A DNA stretch of 64,000 bases from Microbacterium sp. (GTDB lineage Bacteria > Actinomycetota > Actinomycetes > Actinomycetales > Microbacteriaceae): contig JAFKIL010000002.1 in the NCBI GenBank assembly GCA_017306415.1, forward strand, positions 532,605 to 596,604, read 5' to 3'. Position 1 is the first letter of the stretch. Every line of letters begins with the position of its first letter. Positions 47,344 to 55,938 of this stretch are shown piece by piece. Below the pieces are notes generated by a model, which saw only the letters and a program-made list of their open reading frames with translations, made no database searches and was not told where the DNA came from. The translations under genes and the position numbers were made by a program.

Positions 47344-48357
47344 ATGGGACGAGAAGTGGATGCGAGTCGTGGTGTCGCGGTGGTGACGGGAGGATCGGCC
47401 GGTCTGGGTCGTGCGATCGTGCGGGAGCTGAGCGGACGAGGGTGGGACGTCGCGATCCTCGCACGCGGCGAGGACGGACTGGCCGGAGCCGTGCAGGATG
47501 TGCAGGCCAGCGGCCGACGAGGGCTGGGCGTGCCGACGGATGTCGCCGATCGGGAAGCAGTCGAGCGTGCGGCGGATCGGGTGGAGTCTGAGCTCGGCGA
47601 GATCGATCTCTGGGTCAACAATGCGATGACGGGCGTGTTCGGCGAGTTCCTCGACACGGATCCGGGGGACTTCGAGCGGGCCACCGCCGTGGACTACTTC
47701 GGGTTCGTGAACGGCACGCGAGCCGCGCTGAGCCGGATGACGGCTCGCGACCGCGGCCACGTCATCCAGGTGGGATCGGCGCTCGGCCACCGCGGCATCC
47801 CGCTGCAGGCGGCGTACTGCGCGTCGAAGCACGCCATCACGGGCTTCACCGAGTCCGTCCTCACGGAGCTGATCCACAACGGCAGCCGGGTGTCTCTGTC
47901 GCGCGTCGACATGCCGGCGCTGAACACGATCCAGTTCAACTGGGTGAAGTCGAACCTGCCCCACCATCCCCAGCCCGTGCCGCCGATCTATCAGCCCGAG
48001 GTAGGCGCACGTGCGGTCGCGGACGTCGCGGACCGGCCGCGGCGCCGCACCTGGGTGGGCGAGTCGACGGTCGCGACGATCATCGGGAACCGTGTGCTCT
48101 CGCCCTTCATGGACTGGTACCTCGCGCGCACCTGCTACTCCGGGCAGCAGGCCCCGGCGGTGAGGGATCCGATGCTCGCGCCGAATCTCTTCTCGCCGGA
48201 TGAGGGCGACCACGGGGCGCAGGGCGTCTTCGCCGCGCGATCGCTCCGATGGTCCCCCCAGACGTGGGCGATCGGACATCGGCGCGCGAGCGCCGCAGCC
48301 GCCGCGCTCGCCGCGTTCGGGGTCGTCTCGGCACTCGCGGCGTGGGCGCGGCGATGA
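47344..48357 (+). CDS. SDR oxidoreductase with C-terminal extension
   Basis: The 337-residue protein is longer than classical SDRs. The core has VVTGGSAGLGRAIV, VNNAMTG, catalytic Ser in QVGSALGH, and YCASK. A C-terminal 90 residues after the core ends in a hydrophobic, Ala-rich helix followed by ARR. Similar extended SDRs are common in actinobacteria, with unknown substrates. The start is uncertain: ATG 47344 touches GAGGAG, and GTG 47356 or 47317 are alternatives. It is coupled by ATGA to the next gene. Confidence 0.85.
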   Translation: MGREVDASRGVAVVTGGSAGLGRAIVRELSGRGWDVAILARGEDGLAGAVQDVQASGRRGLGVPTDVADREAVERAADRVESELGEIDLWVNNAMTGVFGEFLDTDPGDFERATAVDYFGFVNGTRAALSRMTARDRGHVIQVGSALGHRGIPLQAAYCASKHAITGFTESVLTELIHNGSRVSLSRVDMPALNTIQFNWVKSNLPHHPQPVPPIYQPEVGARAVADVADRPRRRTWVGESTVATIIGNRVLSPFMDWYLARTCYSGQQAPAVRDPMLAPNLFSPDEGDHGAQGVFAARSLRWSPQTWAIGHRRASAAAAALAAFGVVSALAAWARR

Positions 48358-48692
48358 CCGGTCCCGGGCGGGCCGTGGAGTTCGCGCGGCTCGCGCTGGC
48401 GACATCCTGCGTCTGGAACGCCCGGTCTCGAGCAGCGAGCACGTCCGCCGCGGTGCTCTCCGCGCTCGCGGGTGCGCGACACGCGCTGCAGGCGGCGTGC
48501 GTCATCGCGGTCGACGTACGCGCCATGCATCGGCTCGCACGCACGGTCGATCGCATCCACGCCGTCTCGATGGCCCTGTTGTGGATGGGTTCGCCGTCCC
48601 ACGCGCGTTTCGCGAGCCGCCAGCTGCTCGGAACCCTGGGAATGGTCGTCCTGGAATCGCTCGCCGTCCAGACCGGGAAGGTGCGCCGATGA
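48354..48692 (+). CDS. Protein of unknown function, middle gene of SDR operon
   Basis: The 112-residue product is Ala/Arg-rich and probably helical. Weakly hydrophobic stretches (AAVLSALAGARHALQAACVIA and TLGMVVLESLAV) may associate with the membrane. I recognise no family. It overlaps both neighbours by four bases (ATGA at each end), so it is made together with the SDR and the hydrolase-like protein, and is likely to be a partner in whatever they do. Confidence 0.7.
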   Translation: MTGPGRAVEFARLALATSCVWNARSRAASTSAAVLSALAGARHALQAACVIAVDVRAMHRLARTVDRIHAVSMALLWMGSPSHARFASRQLLGTLGMVVLESLAVQTGKVRR

Positions 48693-49513
48693 CTGCGCGC
48701 ACGATCGTCACAGCCCGGGGCGGGAGGCTCGGCATCACCGGTCTCGGAGACCCGGCGTCGCACCGACTCGTCGTCGTCTTCCATCCCGCGCCGGGGGCCT
48801 CGCGCTTCGATCCTGACCCGGCCTTCACCCGCCATTGGGGGGTGCACCTCCTGGGCATCGAACGCCCGGGCTACGGGGCGTCGGAGGCCGTGCCCACGGG
48901 GGGGCGCGCCTCGTTCGAGGAGTTCGCGGACGACGTCGCGGAGTATCTGCGGCAGATCCGGCAGTCGGCGCAGGAGCTCCCCACCATCCCGTTCCGCAGC
49001 GTCGGCGTGCTCGGATGGGGCGTGGGAGCGGTCGCGGCCTCCGTCTTCGCCGCCCGCCACCCTCATCGACTGGACGCCCTCGTCCTGGTGGACGCGCCCG
49101 CGCACCCGTCGCTCGACGACCTGCACGCTCCGTTCCGTGCCGCAGACCTCGGCATCCGCGACGAGGCCCGGGTCGACGCGGCGCACCCCGGCATCCTCGC
49201 GCGGGTTCATCGGATGCTCGACGATGCGGCCGGTCAGGGGGATTCCGGCATCGAGTTCGACCGCGCTGCGTGCGCCTCCTCCGCCTGGCTGGACGATCTC
49301 GACGACATCACGGTGCCGGCGGTTCTCGTCTACGGGGACGACCACCCGTTCGTCGACAGGGCCACGGACGGGTCGCTCATCGCGGCCCGCATCCCCGATG
49401 CACGGATCGCCCACGTGCCGGAGACCTCCGGGCTGGCGGTGGCCGCCGTCTGGTCACGGATCCTCGAGCACCTCGCACCACGCCACGGGAGCATCCCCGG
49501 CGGGAAGAGGTGA
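48689..49513 (+). CDS. Alpha/beta-hydrolase-fold protein lacking the nucleophile
   Basis: The 274-residue product has the hydrolase fold layout: strand and turn LLGIERPGYGASEA, elbow VLGWGVGAVAASVFAARHP, and LDALVLVDAPAHP. At the nucleophile elbow (normally G-x-S-x-G) the Ser is Gly111. The expected catalytic His near the C-terminus is also not evident (VPETSGLAVAAVW in place of a GH pattern). It is probably not a serine hydrolase; it may bind a ligand or scaffold. It is the third gene of the overlapping operon. Confidence 0.8.
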   Translation: MTARTIVTARGGRLGITGLGDPASHRLVVVFHPAPGASRFDPDPAFTRHWGVHLLGIERPGYGASEAVPTGGRASFEEFADDVAEYLRQIRQSAQELPTIPFRSVGVLGWGVGAVAASVFAARHPHRLDALVLVDAPAHPSLDDLHAPFRAADLGIRDEARVDAAHPGILARVHRMLDDAAGQGDSGIEFDRAACASSAWLDDLDDITVPAVLVYGDDHPFVDRATDGSLIAARIPDARIAHVPETSGLAVAAVWSRILEHLAPRHGSIPGGKR

Positions 49514-49544
49514 CACCGGCCCCTGCCCGGTGTGACGTCTCGCC

Positions 49545-50255
49545 TCAGCGCCCGATCCGCACGGCCGGCGGCTCCGCGGCGATCCCCGGCGCAGGCGGGT
49601 CGAACATCGCGCGCCCCGCCGTCATGCGGTGGACGGCGAACGCCACGAGCGGGACGAGGAACAGGGAGGCGGCGACATCCGTGGGGTAGTGCACGCCGAG
49701 GTAGACCCGCGACCAGGCGGTCATGAGGACGACGACGGCCCCGGCCGCGACGGCGACGGCACGTGAGCGGCTGTGCGCACGGAAGAGGACCAGCACCACC
49801 GCGCAGGCGAGGGCCGCGGCGAAGGCAGTGTGACCGCTCGGGAAGCTGTACGAACGCGGCTCGGCGACGATGAGCGTCGACAGCAGAGCGGGGTCGGGTC
49901 GCGGGCGCTGCACGATCGACTTGATCACTTCTGCGCATCCCCACGGGATCACCAGCACTGCCAGCATCCGGACGGCCGGACGCCACGACCGCCGCAGCAT
50001 CACCGTCCACGTGAGCGCGATCAGGGACACGAGGACGGCGCCGCTGGGGCCGAAGGCGGAGTTGATCGTCAGCGCGACGATGTCCGCCATCCCGGTCGCG
50101 TCGCCGTGCACGGCGGCCACGATGCGAACCTCCGCGGCCGACCACGACGGCGCGGCCACGATCGCCCACCCGGCGAGCAGCGTGATCGCCAGAGCGGCGA
50201 CGGCGCCGGCCGTGGCCATGCGCCAGCGCGGCCGAGGGCGGAGCGGGGTGGGCAT
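49545..50255 (-). CDS. PAP2-family membrane phosphatase
   Basis: The 236-residue protein has about six membrane helices and the three PAP2 acid-phosphatase motifs: KSIVQRPRPD, SFPSGHTAF and SRVYLGVHYPTDV, with the catalytic His in each of the last two. It would remove phosphate from a lipid such as phosphatidic acid or undecaprenyl pyrophosphate on the outer face. The start follows a CAGACT element by six bases. It is divergent from the TagF-GT4 gene. Confidence 0.92.
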   Translation of the reverse strand: MPTPLRPRPRWRMATAGAVAALAITLLAGWAIVAAPSWSAAEVRIVAAVHGDATGMADIVALTINSAFGPSGAVLVSLIALTWTVMLRRSWRPAVRMLAVLVIPWGCAEVIKSIVQRPRPDPALLSTLIVAEPRSYSFPSGHTAFAAALACAVVLVLFRAHSRSRAVAVAAGAVVVLMTAWSRVYLGVHYPTDVAASLFLVPLVAFAVHRMTAGRAMFDPPAPGIAAEPPAVRIGR

Positions 50256-50261
50256 CCGGTG

Positions 50262-50267
50262 AGTCTG
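50262..50267 (-). promoter_or_regulatory. CAGACT variant -10 element for leaderless PAP2 gene
   Basis: On the minus strand CAGACT is followed by six bases and ATG 50255, the same hexamer and spacing as before ldh. Confidence 0.4.
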
Positions 50268-50352
50268 GGCCGCCCGCTCTCAGAAAGGCCTGAGACACGG
50301 GCGCCGGCATCCCTTAGCCGTCTCTTAGAGGACGCGCACCACGCTGAACGCC

Positions 50353-52848
50353 ATGGGGCTGACATCGGTCGCGCGCAGAAACGTCCTCCGGCTCGGCAGA
50401 GCCGCGAGTGCGGAGGTGCGCGCCTTCTGGCGGGCGCGGCCGGTCCGACCGGATGTGGTGCTGTACGAGTCGTTCGCCGGCAACGGGATGCTGTGCAACC
50501 CGGAGGCGATCTTCCGGCAGCTCCTGCTCGACCCGGACTTCGCCCACCTGACGCACGTGTGGGCCCTCGCGGATCCCGCGGCCGAGCGTCGCTTCGACGC
50601 CGAGTTCCACGGGCACCCTCGCGTCACGAGAGTGCGACGAGGATCGACGGCGTACTGGCGCGAGCTGTCCACGGCGGGCTGGCTGATCAACAACGCCACC
50701 TTCCCGCCCGAGTTCGGCAAGCGACCGGGGCAGGTGTACCTGAACACGTGGCACGGCACGCCGCTCAAGCTGATGGGCTTCGACATGCCCGACGGCGCGT
50801 TCGAGTCGGCCAACACCCTGCGCAACTTCCTCTCCGCCGACTTCCTGCTCGCCGCGAACGAGTTCATGGGCGCGACCATGTACGAGGACGCCTACCGCCT
50901 CCGCAACATCCACCCCGGTCGCATCATCGAGGAGGGGTATCCGCGTACGGACAGGCAGCGAGTGACACCGGGCCGTGCCACGGAACTCCGGCGGGAGCTC
51001 ACGCGATCCGGCGTCGTCGACACCCGCGGGAAGCCGATCGTGCTGTTCGCGCCGACGTGGCGGGGCTCGTCGTTCTCCGCGCCGGAGGATGACCTCGACG
51101 ACCTCGCGCGCCAGGCCGCGGCGCTGCAGGCGGGCCTCGGCGATCGGGCCGTCGTGCTGCTGAAGACGCACCAGATCGTCCATCGCCTCGCGGCATCCCG
51201 CCCCGATCTGGCCGCGATCCTCGTGCCGAACACGATCCCGACGAACGTCTACCTCGGCGCGGCCGCCGCGCTCGTCACGGACTACTCGTCGATCTTCTTC
51301 GACTATCTGTCGACGGGGCGTCCGATCGTCTTCCTCACCCCCGATGCGGGAGAGTACCGGGATGTCCGCGGGACCTACCTGCCGCTCGACGCCCTCCCCG
51401 GCCCCGTCACGGACGACGCGGCCACGGCGGGGCGCCTCGTGGGTCGCGGTCTCGAGCAGCCGCTGCCCGACGAGCGCTACCGCGAGTGGGCCGACCGCTT
51501 CACGCCGCACGACGACGGCCACGTGACGGAGCGGGTGATCGACATCGTCTTCCGGAATCGGCCGGAGGGCCGCCGCGTCCGGCCGGTCCGTCGCGACGGC
51601 AGGATGCGCCTGCTCTTCTACGTCGGAGGGATGCGCTCGAACGGGATCACGACCTCCGCGCTCAACCTCCTGAACGCGATCGACCACGAGCGGTACGACG
51701 TGACGGCGATCATGCCGCTGTTCCGATCCGCGGCCGCCCGCGCGAACCAGCTGCGGATCCCCCGCGAGGTGCGGCAGGTCTTCCGCATCGGCGGCATGAA
51801 CGGCTCCAAGACGAAGCACCTCCGTCGTCGCGTCGACGACTGGAAGGGAGATCCCGCCGCCCCCCGGGAGCTGGCGTGGCACGAAACGCTGTGGGACGAC
51901 GAGTGGACGCGGGTGTTCGGGGCGGCCGATTTCGACGCCGCCGTGGACTTCAGCGGCTACAGCCCGTTCTGGGCGAACCTCATCCTGCACACCCCGGGCG
52001 TGCCGCACGCGATCTGGCTCCACAACGAGATGGCTGCGGACCGCGAGCGCACCGTGCGTGGCCGTCAGCACCTGCGGCGCCCGCTCGGTCTCGTGTTCCG
52101 GTTGTACCGCTCGTTCGACCGGCTCGTGTCGGTCTCGCCGCGCCTCACGGAGATCAACGCGCGCGCGCTCGGGGCGGAGATCCCGGCGAGTCGCTTCGTC
52201 ACCGTGCGGAACCTGCCGGACGTCGACCGGGTGACCGCCGGCGCACGACTGCCGCTCGCCACGATCCCGACGGAGGATGCCCCCACGCCCGGATGGCGCC
52301 GGGCGCTCGAGGCGGGCGGCTCGGCCCGGTGGTTCGTCAGCGTCGGACGACTGTCGCCCGAGAAGAACCACGCGAGACTCCTGCACGCCTTCGCCCAGGT
52401 GCACGCCCGCCATCCCGACACCCGCCTCGTCATCGTCGGCGGCGGCCCCCTGCGCGACGCGCTGCTCGCCCAGATCGAGAGCGCGGGGCTGCAGGGCGCA
52501 GCCTTCCTCTCCGGGGCGGTGGACAACCCGTTCGCGATCATGGCCCGCGCCGACTGCTTCGTCCTCTCCTCCGCGTACGAAGGCCAGCCGATGGTCCTGC
52601 TCGAGGCGGCGCTGTGCGGCCTGCCGATCGTCACGACGGCGTTCGCGTCCGCCGCCGACGCCCTCCCCTCCGGCGGCATCCACGTCGTCGCACAGGACGA
52701 TGCGGCGCTGCGCGACGGGATGATCGCGTTCCTCCGCGGCGACGTCCCGCCCAGCAGGATCGACGCGGGCGAGTACACCGCGGAGGTGCTCGACGAGTTC
52801 GAGGCGCTCGTCGAGCGGGTGCCGGTGAGAGCGCGCCGATCGCGATGA
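50353..52848 (+). CDS. Fusion of CDP-glycerol glycerophosphotransferase-like and GT4 glycosyltransferase domains
   Basis: The 831-residue protein joins two enzymes. Residues 1 to about 400 are TagF/TagB-like: YLNTWHGTPLKLMG, EEGYPRTD, VLFAPTWRG, LLKTHQ and the catalytic DYSSIFFDYLST. Residues from about 415 are a GT4 glycosyltransferase: LLFYVGGMRSNGITTSAL, FVSVGRLSPEKNH, VIVGGGPL and SSAYEGQPMVLLEA. Together they suggest synthesis and glycosylation of a teichoic-acid-like polyol phosphate polymer at the inner membrane face. Both domains look intact. It overlaps the next gene at ATGA. Confidence 0.9.
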   Translation: MGLTSVARRNVLRLGRAASAEVRAFWRARPVRPDVVLYESFAGNGMLCNPEAIFRQLLLDPDFAHLTHVWALADPAAERRFDAEFHGHPRVTRVRRGSTAYWRELSTAGWLINNATFPPEFGKRPGQVYLNTWHGTPLKLMGFDMPDGAFESANTLRNFLSADFLLAANEFMGATMYEDAYRLRNIHPGRIIEEGYPRTDRQRVTPGRATELRRELTRSGVVDTRGKPIVLFAPTWRGSSFSAPEDDLDDLARQAAALQAGLGDRAVVLLKTHQIVHRLAASRPDLAAILVPNTIPTNVYLGAAAALVTDYSSIFFDYLSTGRPIVFLTPDAGEYRDVRGTYLPLDALPGPVTDDAATAGRLVGRGLEQPLPDERYREWADRFTPHDDGHVTERVIDIVFRNRPEGRRVRPVRRDGRMRLLFYVGGMRSNGITTSALNLLNAIDHERYDVTAIMPLFRSAAARANQLRIPREVRQVFRIGGMNGSKTKHLRRRVDDWKGDPAAPRELAWHETLWDDEWTRVFGAADFDAAVDFSGYSPFWANLILHTPGVPHAIWLHNEMAADRERTVRGRQHLRRPLGLVFRLYRSFDRLVSVSPRLTEINARALGAEIPASRFVTVRNLPDVDRVTAGARLPLATIPTEDAPTPGWRRALEAGGSARWFVSVGRLSPEKNHARLLHAFAQVHARHPDTRLVIVGGGPLRDALLAQIESAGLQGAAFLSGAVDNPFAIMARADCFVLSSAYEGQPMVLLEAALCGLPIVTTAFASAADALPSGGIHVVAQDDAALRDGMIAFLRGDVPPSRIDAGEYTAEVLDEFEALVERVPVRARRSR

Positions 52849-53630
52849 CGGGCGCGCTGACGACGCGACGCGACGCGAGGATGCCGGCCGCCGCCGCGCG
52901 GGTCCCCGACCCGACGGTGTCCTTCTGGGTCACCAAGGCCGCGTCGACCGCGCTCGGCGAGGCGGTGTCGGACTACTCGATCCGCGTCCTGCCGCCGGTG
53001 CTGGCCGTGCTGCTCGGGTTCGCGCTGTTCGTGGCCGCCCTCGCGTTCCAGCTGACGCGCGGTCGCTACATCCCCGAGGTGTACTGGCTCACCGTCGCGG
53101 CGGTCGGCATCTTCGGCACGATGGCGGCGGACGTCGTGCACGTGGTGATCGGGCTGCCGTACGCGGTGTCGTCGACGCTCTACGCCCTCGTGCTCGCCGC
53201 CGTCTTCGTCACGTGGTGGCGGGTCGAGCGCACGCTCTCGGTGCACGCCGTCACGACGACCCGCCGCGAGGTCTTCTACTGGGCCGCCGTGGTCGGCACG
53301 TTCGCGCTGGGCACCGCCGTCGGGGACTTCACCGCCGTCGGGCTCGGGCTCGGCTACCTCCCGTCGATCGCGCTCTTCGCCGTCCTCATCCTGGTGCCCG
53401 CCCTCGGCTACCGCTTCCTCCGGTTCAACCCCGTGTTCGCGTTCTGGTTCGCCTACGTGCTGACCCGGCCCCTCGGGGCCTCCGTCGCGGACTGGCTCGG
53501 CAAGCCCGTTCCCGAGGGCGGGGTCGGGCTAGGTTCGGGGTGGGTGTCCCTCGCATTCGCCGTGGTGATGGTCGCACTGGTGGCCACGATGCGGATCCGC
53601 GCCCGTTCGGCCCGCGCATCCGGCGCATGA
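52845..53630 (+). CDS. COG4705-type membrane protein
   Basis: The 261-residue protein has a soluble N-terminus of about 25 residues and about eight membrane helices. VSFWVTKAASTALGEAVSDY and the internal partner FYWAAVVGTFALGTAVGDF show the duplicated GEA(V)SD/GTAVGD motif of COG4705 membrane-anchored proteins, whose role is unknown. Its coupling by ATGA to the TagF-GT4 gene suggests it works with the envelope polymer pathway, by position only. Confidence 0.8.
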   Translation: MTGALTTRRDARMPAAAARVPDPTVSFWVTKAASTALGEAVSDYSIRVLPPVLAVLLGFALFVAALAFQLTRGRYIPEVYWLTVAAVGIFGTMAADVVHVVIGLPYAVSSTLYALVLAAVFVTWWRVERTLSVHAVTTTRREVFYWAAVVGTFALGTAVGDFTAVGLGLGYLPSIALFAVLILVPALGYRFLRFNPVFAFWFAYVLTRPLGASVADWLGKPVPEGGVGLGSGWVSLAFAVVMVALVATMRIRARSARASGA

Positions 53631-53678
53631 GAGGTTTCTCAGAACGCACCCGCCATCGTGAGCGGAGGAGGTGGTCTC

Positions 53679-53819
53679 ATGGGAAGCGCATCGGTGCTGT
53701 CGGCCCTCGCGATCGGCGGAGGGGCGGGCGTGCTCATCCTGCTCGCCGGACTCGTCGCGATCGTCCGCGTGCTCTCGTGGCTGGAGGCCGACGAGGACGA
53801 CCTGATCCTCGACGACTGA
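53679..53819 (+). CDS. Tiny membrane protein (46 residues)
   Basis: ATG 53679 has the strong site GGAGGAGGTGG upstream. The product has one hydrophobic helix (about residues 8-33, Gly/Ala/Leu/Val-rich) and an acidic tail (EADEDDLILDD). No family is recognised. The good ribosome-binding site and clean hydrophobic/acidic layout support a real gene. It follows the COG4705 gene by 48 bases on the same strand. Confidence 0.65.
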   Translation: MGSASVLSALAIGGGAGVLILLAGLVAIVRVLSWLEADEDDLILDD

Positions 53820-53860
53820 TCCCCCGCTCGCGCCTCAGCGGCGGCTGCTCCGCAGCGGGA

Positions 53861-53866
53861 TACGAT
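53861..53866 (+). promoter_or_regulatory. TACGAT -10 element before the uppP leader ORF
   Basis: TACGAT, six bases, then ATG 53873. The spacing puts the transcription start on the leader ORF's start codon. Confidence 0.55.
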
Positions 53867-53872
53867 GCCGGG

Positions 53873-53902
53873 ATGTCCTGGCGCCGAGGGAGGTATGCGT
53901 GA
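53873..53902 (+). CDS. Nine-residue leader ORF (MSWRRGRYA) overlapping uppP
   Basis: The ORF begins exactly where a leaderless transcript would start and ends in TGA that overlaps the uppP GTG (GTGA). The uppP ribosome-binding site (GAGGGAGG) lies inside the leader ORF. Ribosomes translating the leader would finish on top of the uppP start, which suggests coupling. It is too short to be a protein by itself. Confidence 0.45.
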   Translation: MSWRRGRYA

Positions 53903-54732
53903 GCATCTGGGCTGCACTGGTCCTCGGCATCGTCGAGGGCGTGACCGAGTTCCTTCCGATCTCGTCGACGGGCCACCTGACCATCGTCGAGAAGCTCCTC
54001 GGGCTGCAGATCGACGACAACGGGGTGACCGCGTTCACCGCGATCATCCAGGTCGGCGCGATCGTCGCGGTGATCGTGTACTTCTGGCGCGACATCGTGC
54101 GGCTGATCGCCGCGTGGTTCCGGGGGCTCGCCGACCGGGACGCGCGCGGCAGCGACTACCGGCTCGCGTGGTTCGTGATCATCGGCTCGGTGCCGATCGG
54201 CCTCATCGGGTTCCTCGCCCGCGACGTCATCTCCGGCCCGCTGCGCAATCTGTGGGTCGTCGTCGTCGCCCTCGTCGTGTGGAGCGCTGTGATGTGGCTG
54301 GCCGAGCGCGTCGCGACCAAGCAGCGCGATGAGAAGAAGATGAACATCGGCGACGCGCTCGTCATCGGTCTCGTGCAGTGCTTCGCCCTCATCCCCGGTG
54401 TCTCCCGGTCGGGCGCCACGATCAGCGCGGGACTCTTCCGGGGGCTCGACCGGCTCGCCGCGACCCGGATCTCGTTCTTCCTCTCCATTCCCGCCCTGGT
54501 CGCCGCCGGCGGCTACGAGGCGGCCACCAGCGCGGGCGACATCGGGGCGTCGGTCGGATGGGGGCCGACGGCCGTCGCGACGATCGTGAGCTTCGCCGTC
54601 GCGTACGTCTCGATCGCCTGGCTGCTCCGGTTCGTCGTGCACCACCGCATCACGGTGTTCATCTGGTACCGCATCGCGCTCGCGGTGCTCGTCTCGGGGC
54701 TGCTGCTCGCCGGCGTCATCACCGCCACCTGA
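53899..54732 (+). CDS. uppP: Undecaprenyl-diphosphatase
   Basis: The enzyme removes a phosphate from undecaprenyl pyrophosphate, recycling the lipid carrier for peptidoglycan and teichoic acid synthesis. The 277-residue protein has multiple membrane helices and both UppP signatures: VTEFLPISSTGHL near residue 13 and PGVSRSGATISAGLFRG near residue 165. The start GTG 53899 follows GAGGGAGG. Its location after the teichoic-acid-type genes fits a shared demand for the carrier lipid. Confidence 0.97.
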   Translation: MSIWAALVLGIVEGVTEFLPISSTGHLTIVEKLLGLQIDDNGVTAFTAIIQVGAIVAVIVYFWRDIVRLIAAWFRGLADRDARGSDYRLAWFVIIGSVPIGLIGFLARDVISGPLRNLWVVVVALVVWSAVMWLAERVATKQRDEKKMNIGDALVIGLVQCFALIPGVSRSGATISAGLFRGLDRLAATRISFFLSIPALVAAGGYEAATSAGDIGASVGWGPTAVATIVSFAVAYVSIAWLLRFVVHHRITVFIWYRIALAVLVSGLLLAGVITAT

Positions 54733-54813
54733 CGCCGCGGCGGCATTGAACCACAGTCGCCCGGCGTGCGCACCCCTCTGTGCGAGACCGTTCGGCGGGC
54801 GGACCATGGGGGC

Positions 54814-55293
54814 ATGACCGATGAGCTCGAGATCGTCCGCACGATCCTGAAATCCGCCCGCACCGCGTCCGTGACGACACAGACGGCATCCGGCGCGCTT
54901 CACAGCCGCCCCCTCGCCGTGCTCGACGACGACTTCGCAGGGACGCTGTGGTTCTTCACCGCGGATCCGAGCTCGAAGACGGCCGATCTCGCCGCCCATC
55001 CCCAGGTCAACGTCTCCGTGGGCGACGGCAAGGGATGGCTGTCGCTCAGCGGCGTTGCGACGATCTCACGCGACGAGGAGCGCATCGACCGCTACTGGAA
55101 CCCCTGGGCTGCGGCATACTTCGAGGGTGGACGCGACGACCCCACGGTGGCACTCCTGCAGGTCGACGTCTCCTCGATCCATTACTGGGACCTGGACAAG
55201 CCGGCGATCGTCACCGCGTTCGAGGTCGCGAAGGGCCTCCTGACGCGCTCCGCGCCCGACGTCGGCGACAACGGCGTCATCCAGCTCCACTGA
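54814..55293 (+). CDS. Pyridoxamine 5'-phosphate oxidase-fold protein
   Basis: The 159-residue protein is a split-barrel FMN-binding-like protein of the general stress protein 26 group. It has the N-terminal helix ELEIVRTILKSARTA, LHSRPLAVLDDDFAGTLWFFTADPSSKTADL, and SVGDGKGWLSLSGVATI, then WNPWAAAYF and VDVSSIHYWD. Members bind FMN or F420; the substrate is unknown. A GACCAT hexamer lies six bases before the ATG, in the leaderless pattern but with G as the first base. Confidence 0.9.
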   Translation: MTDELEIVRTILKSARTASVTTQTASGALHSRPLAVLDDDFAGTLWFFTADPSSKTADLAAHPQVNVSVGDGKGWLSLSGVATISRDEERIDRYWNPWAAAYFEGGRDDPTVALLQVDVSSIHYWDLDKPAIVTAFEVAKGLLTRSAPDVGDNGVIQLH

Positions 55294-55347
55294 CCACGCG
55301 CACCGAGCCGATGGCGGCGGTGGACGACGTGACCGTCCACCGCGACG

Positions 55348-55533
55348 TCAGGACTCTGCCCGAGTGAGTGACGCGACGAGCTCGCGATGGACCGGGTTCA
55401 CGTACAGCACCTGCTCAGGACCCTGCGCGCTCAGGAACACCGACTCCGGTGCGATGGCGCCGACGTACTCGACGCGGGTTCCGGGTGATTCGCCGAGGAT
55501 GCGACGAATCGCGGGGACCGCTCGAACCGGCAT
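55348..55533 (-). CDS. Small protein of unknown function (61 residues)
   Basis: The ATG at 55533 has a good GAGGAG site four bases upstream. The product (MPVRAVPAIRRILGES and so on) has a mixed strand/helix pattern and ends EL-VASLTRAES; no family is recognised. It converges with the preceding gene by 54 bases. The ribosome-binding site is the main support. Confidence 0.55.
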   Translation of the reverse strand: MPVRAVPAIRRILGESPGTRVEYVGAIAPESVFLSAQGPEQVLYVNPVHRELVASLTRAES

Positions 55534-55616
55534 GTGACTCCTCAGCTGGGCGGTCGAGCATCGAGCGCGACGCGTCGACCGTGCGATATATCAGTATGCA
55601 CGATCTGATCGACCGG

Positions 55617-55853
55617 TCACGTCGGCATCGCGTCGTCGCCGCCGGCCTCGAGGTCGTCGAGCAGCCGAGCGCGCTCGTCGTAGGTCATCGGAACGTCCGT
55701 CTCGGCGAGCCTGGTCAACAGCAGCTTCTCCCGCTGCGCGGCGGACATGCCCGCCGCATCGTGGCGGATCTGCGCGATCAGTCCGTCGAGTCGGTCGCGC
55801 TCGGTGGCATCCGCCGCGCCTGACAGCACGGGGTGGTTCTGGTCGTCGTCCAT
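55617..55853 (-). CDS. Small acidic protein of unknown function (78 residues)
   Basis: The product is acidic and helical, with SAAQREKLLLTRLAETDVPMTYDERARLLDDLEAG at its C-terminal half. No family is recognised. The start is uncertain: ATG 55853 is preceded by GGGAGC, while the open frame continues upstream to 55994. The extra upstream codons do not look coding. It lies between a small gene and a large hairpin on the same strand. Confidence 0.5.
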   Translation of the reverse strand: MDDDQNHPVLSGAADATERDRLDGLIAQIRHDAAGMSAAQREKLLLTRLAETDVPMTYDERARLLDDLEAGGDDAMPT

Positions 55854-55938
55854 GCTCCCATTCAGCACCACCGCGACGATCGGATGTGAGGGGTTGACAG
55901 CGCGGACGTCATCCGAACGACAGAGGGCGTTCACTTCC

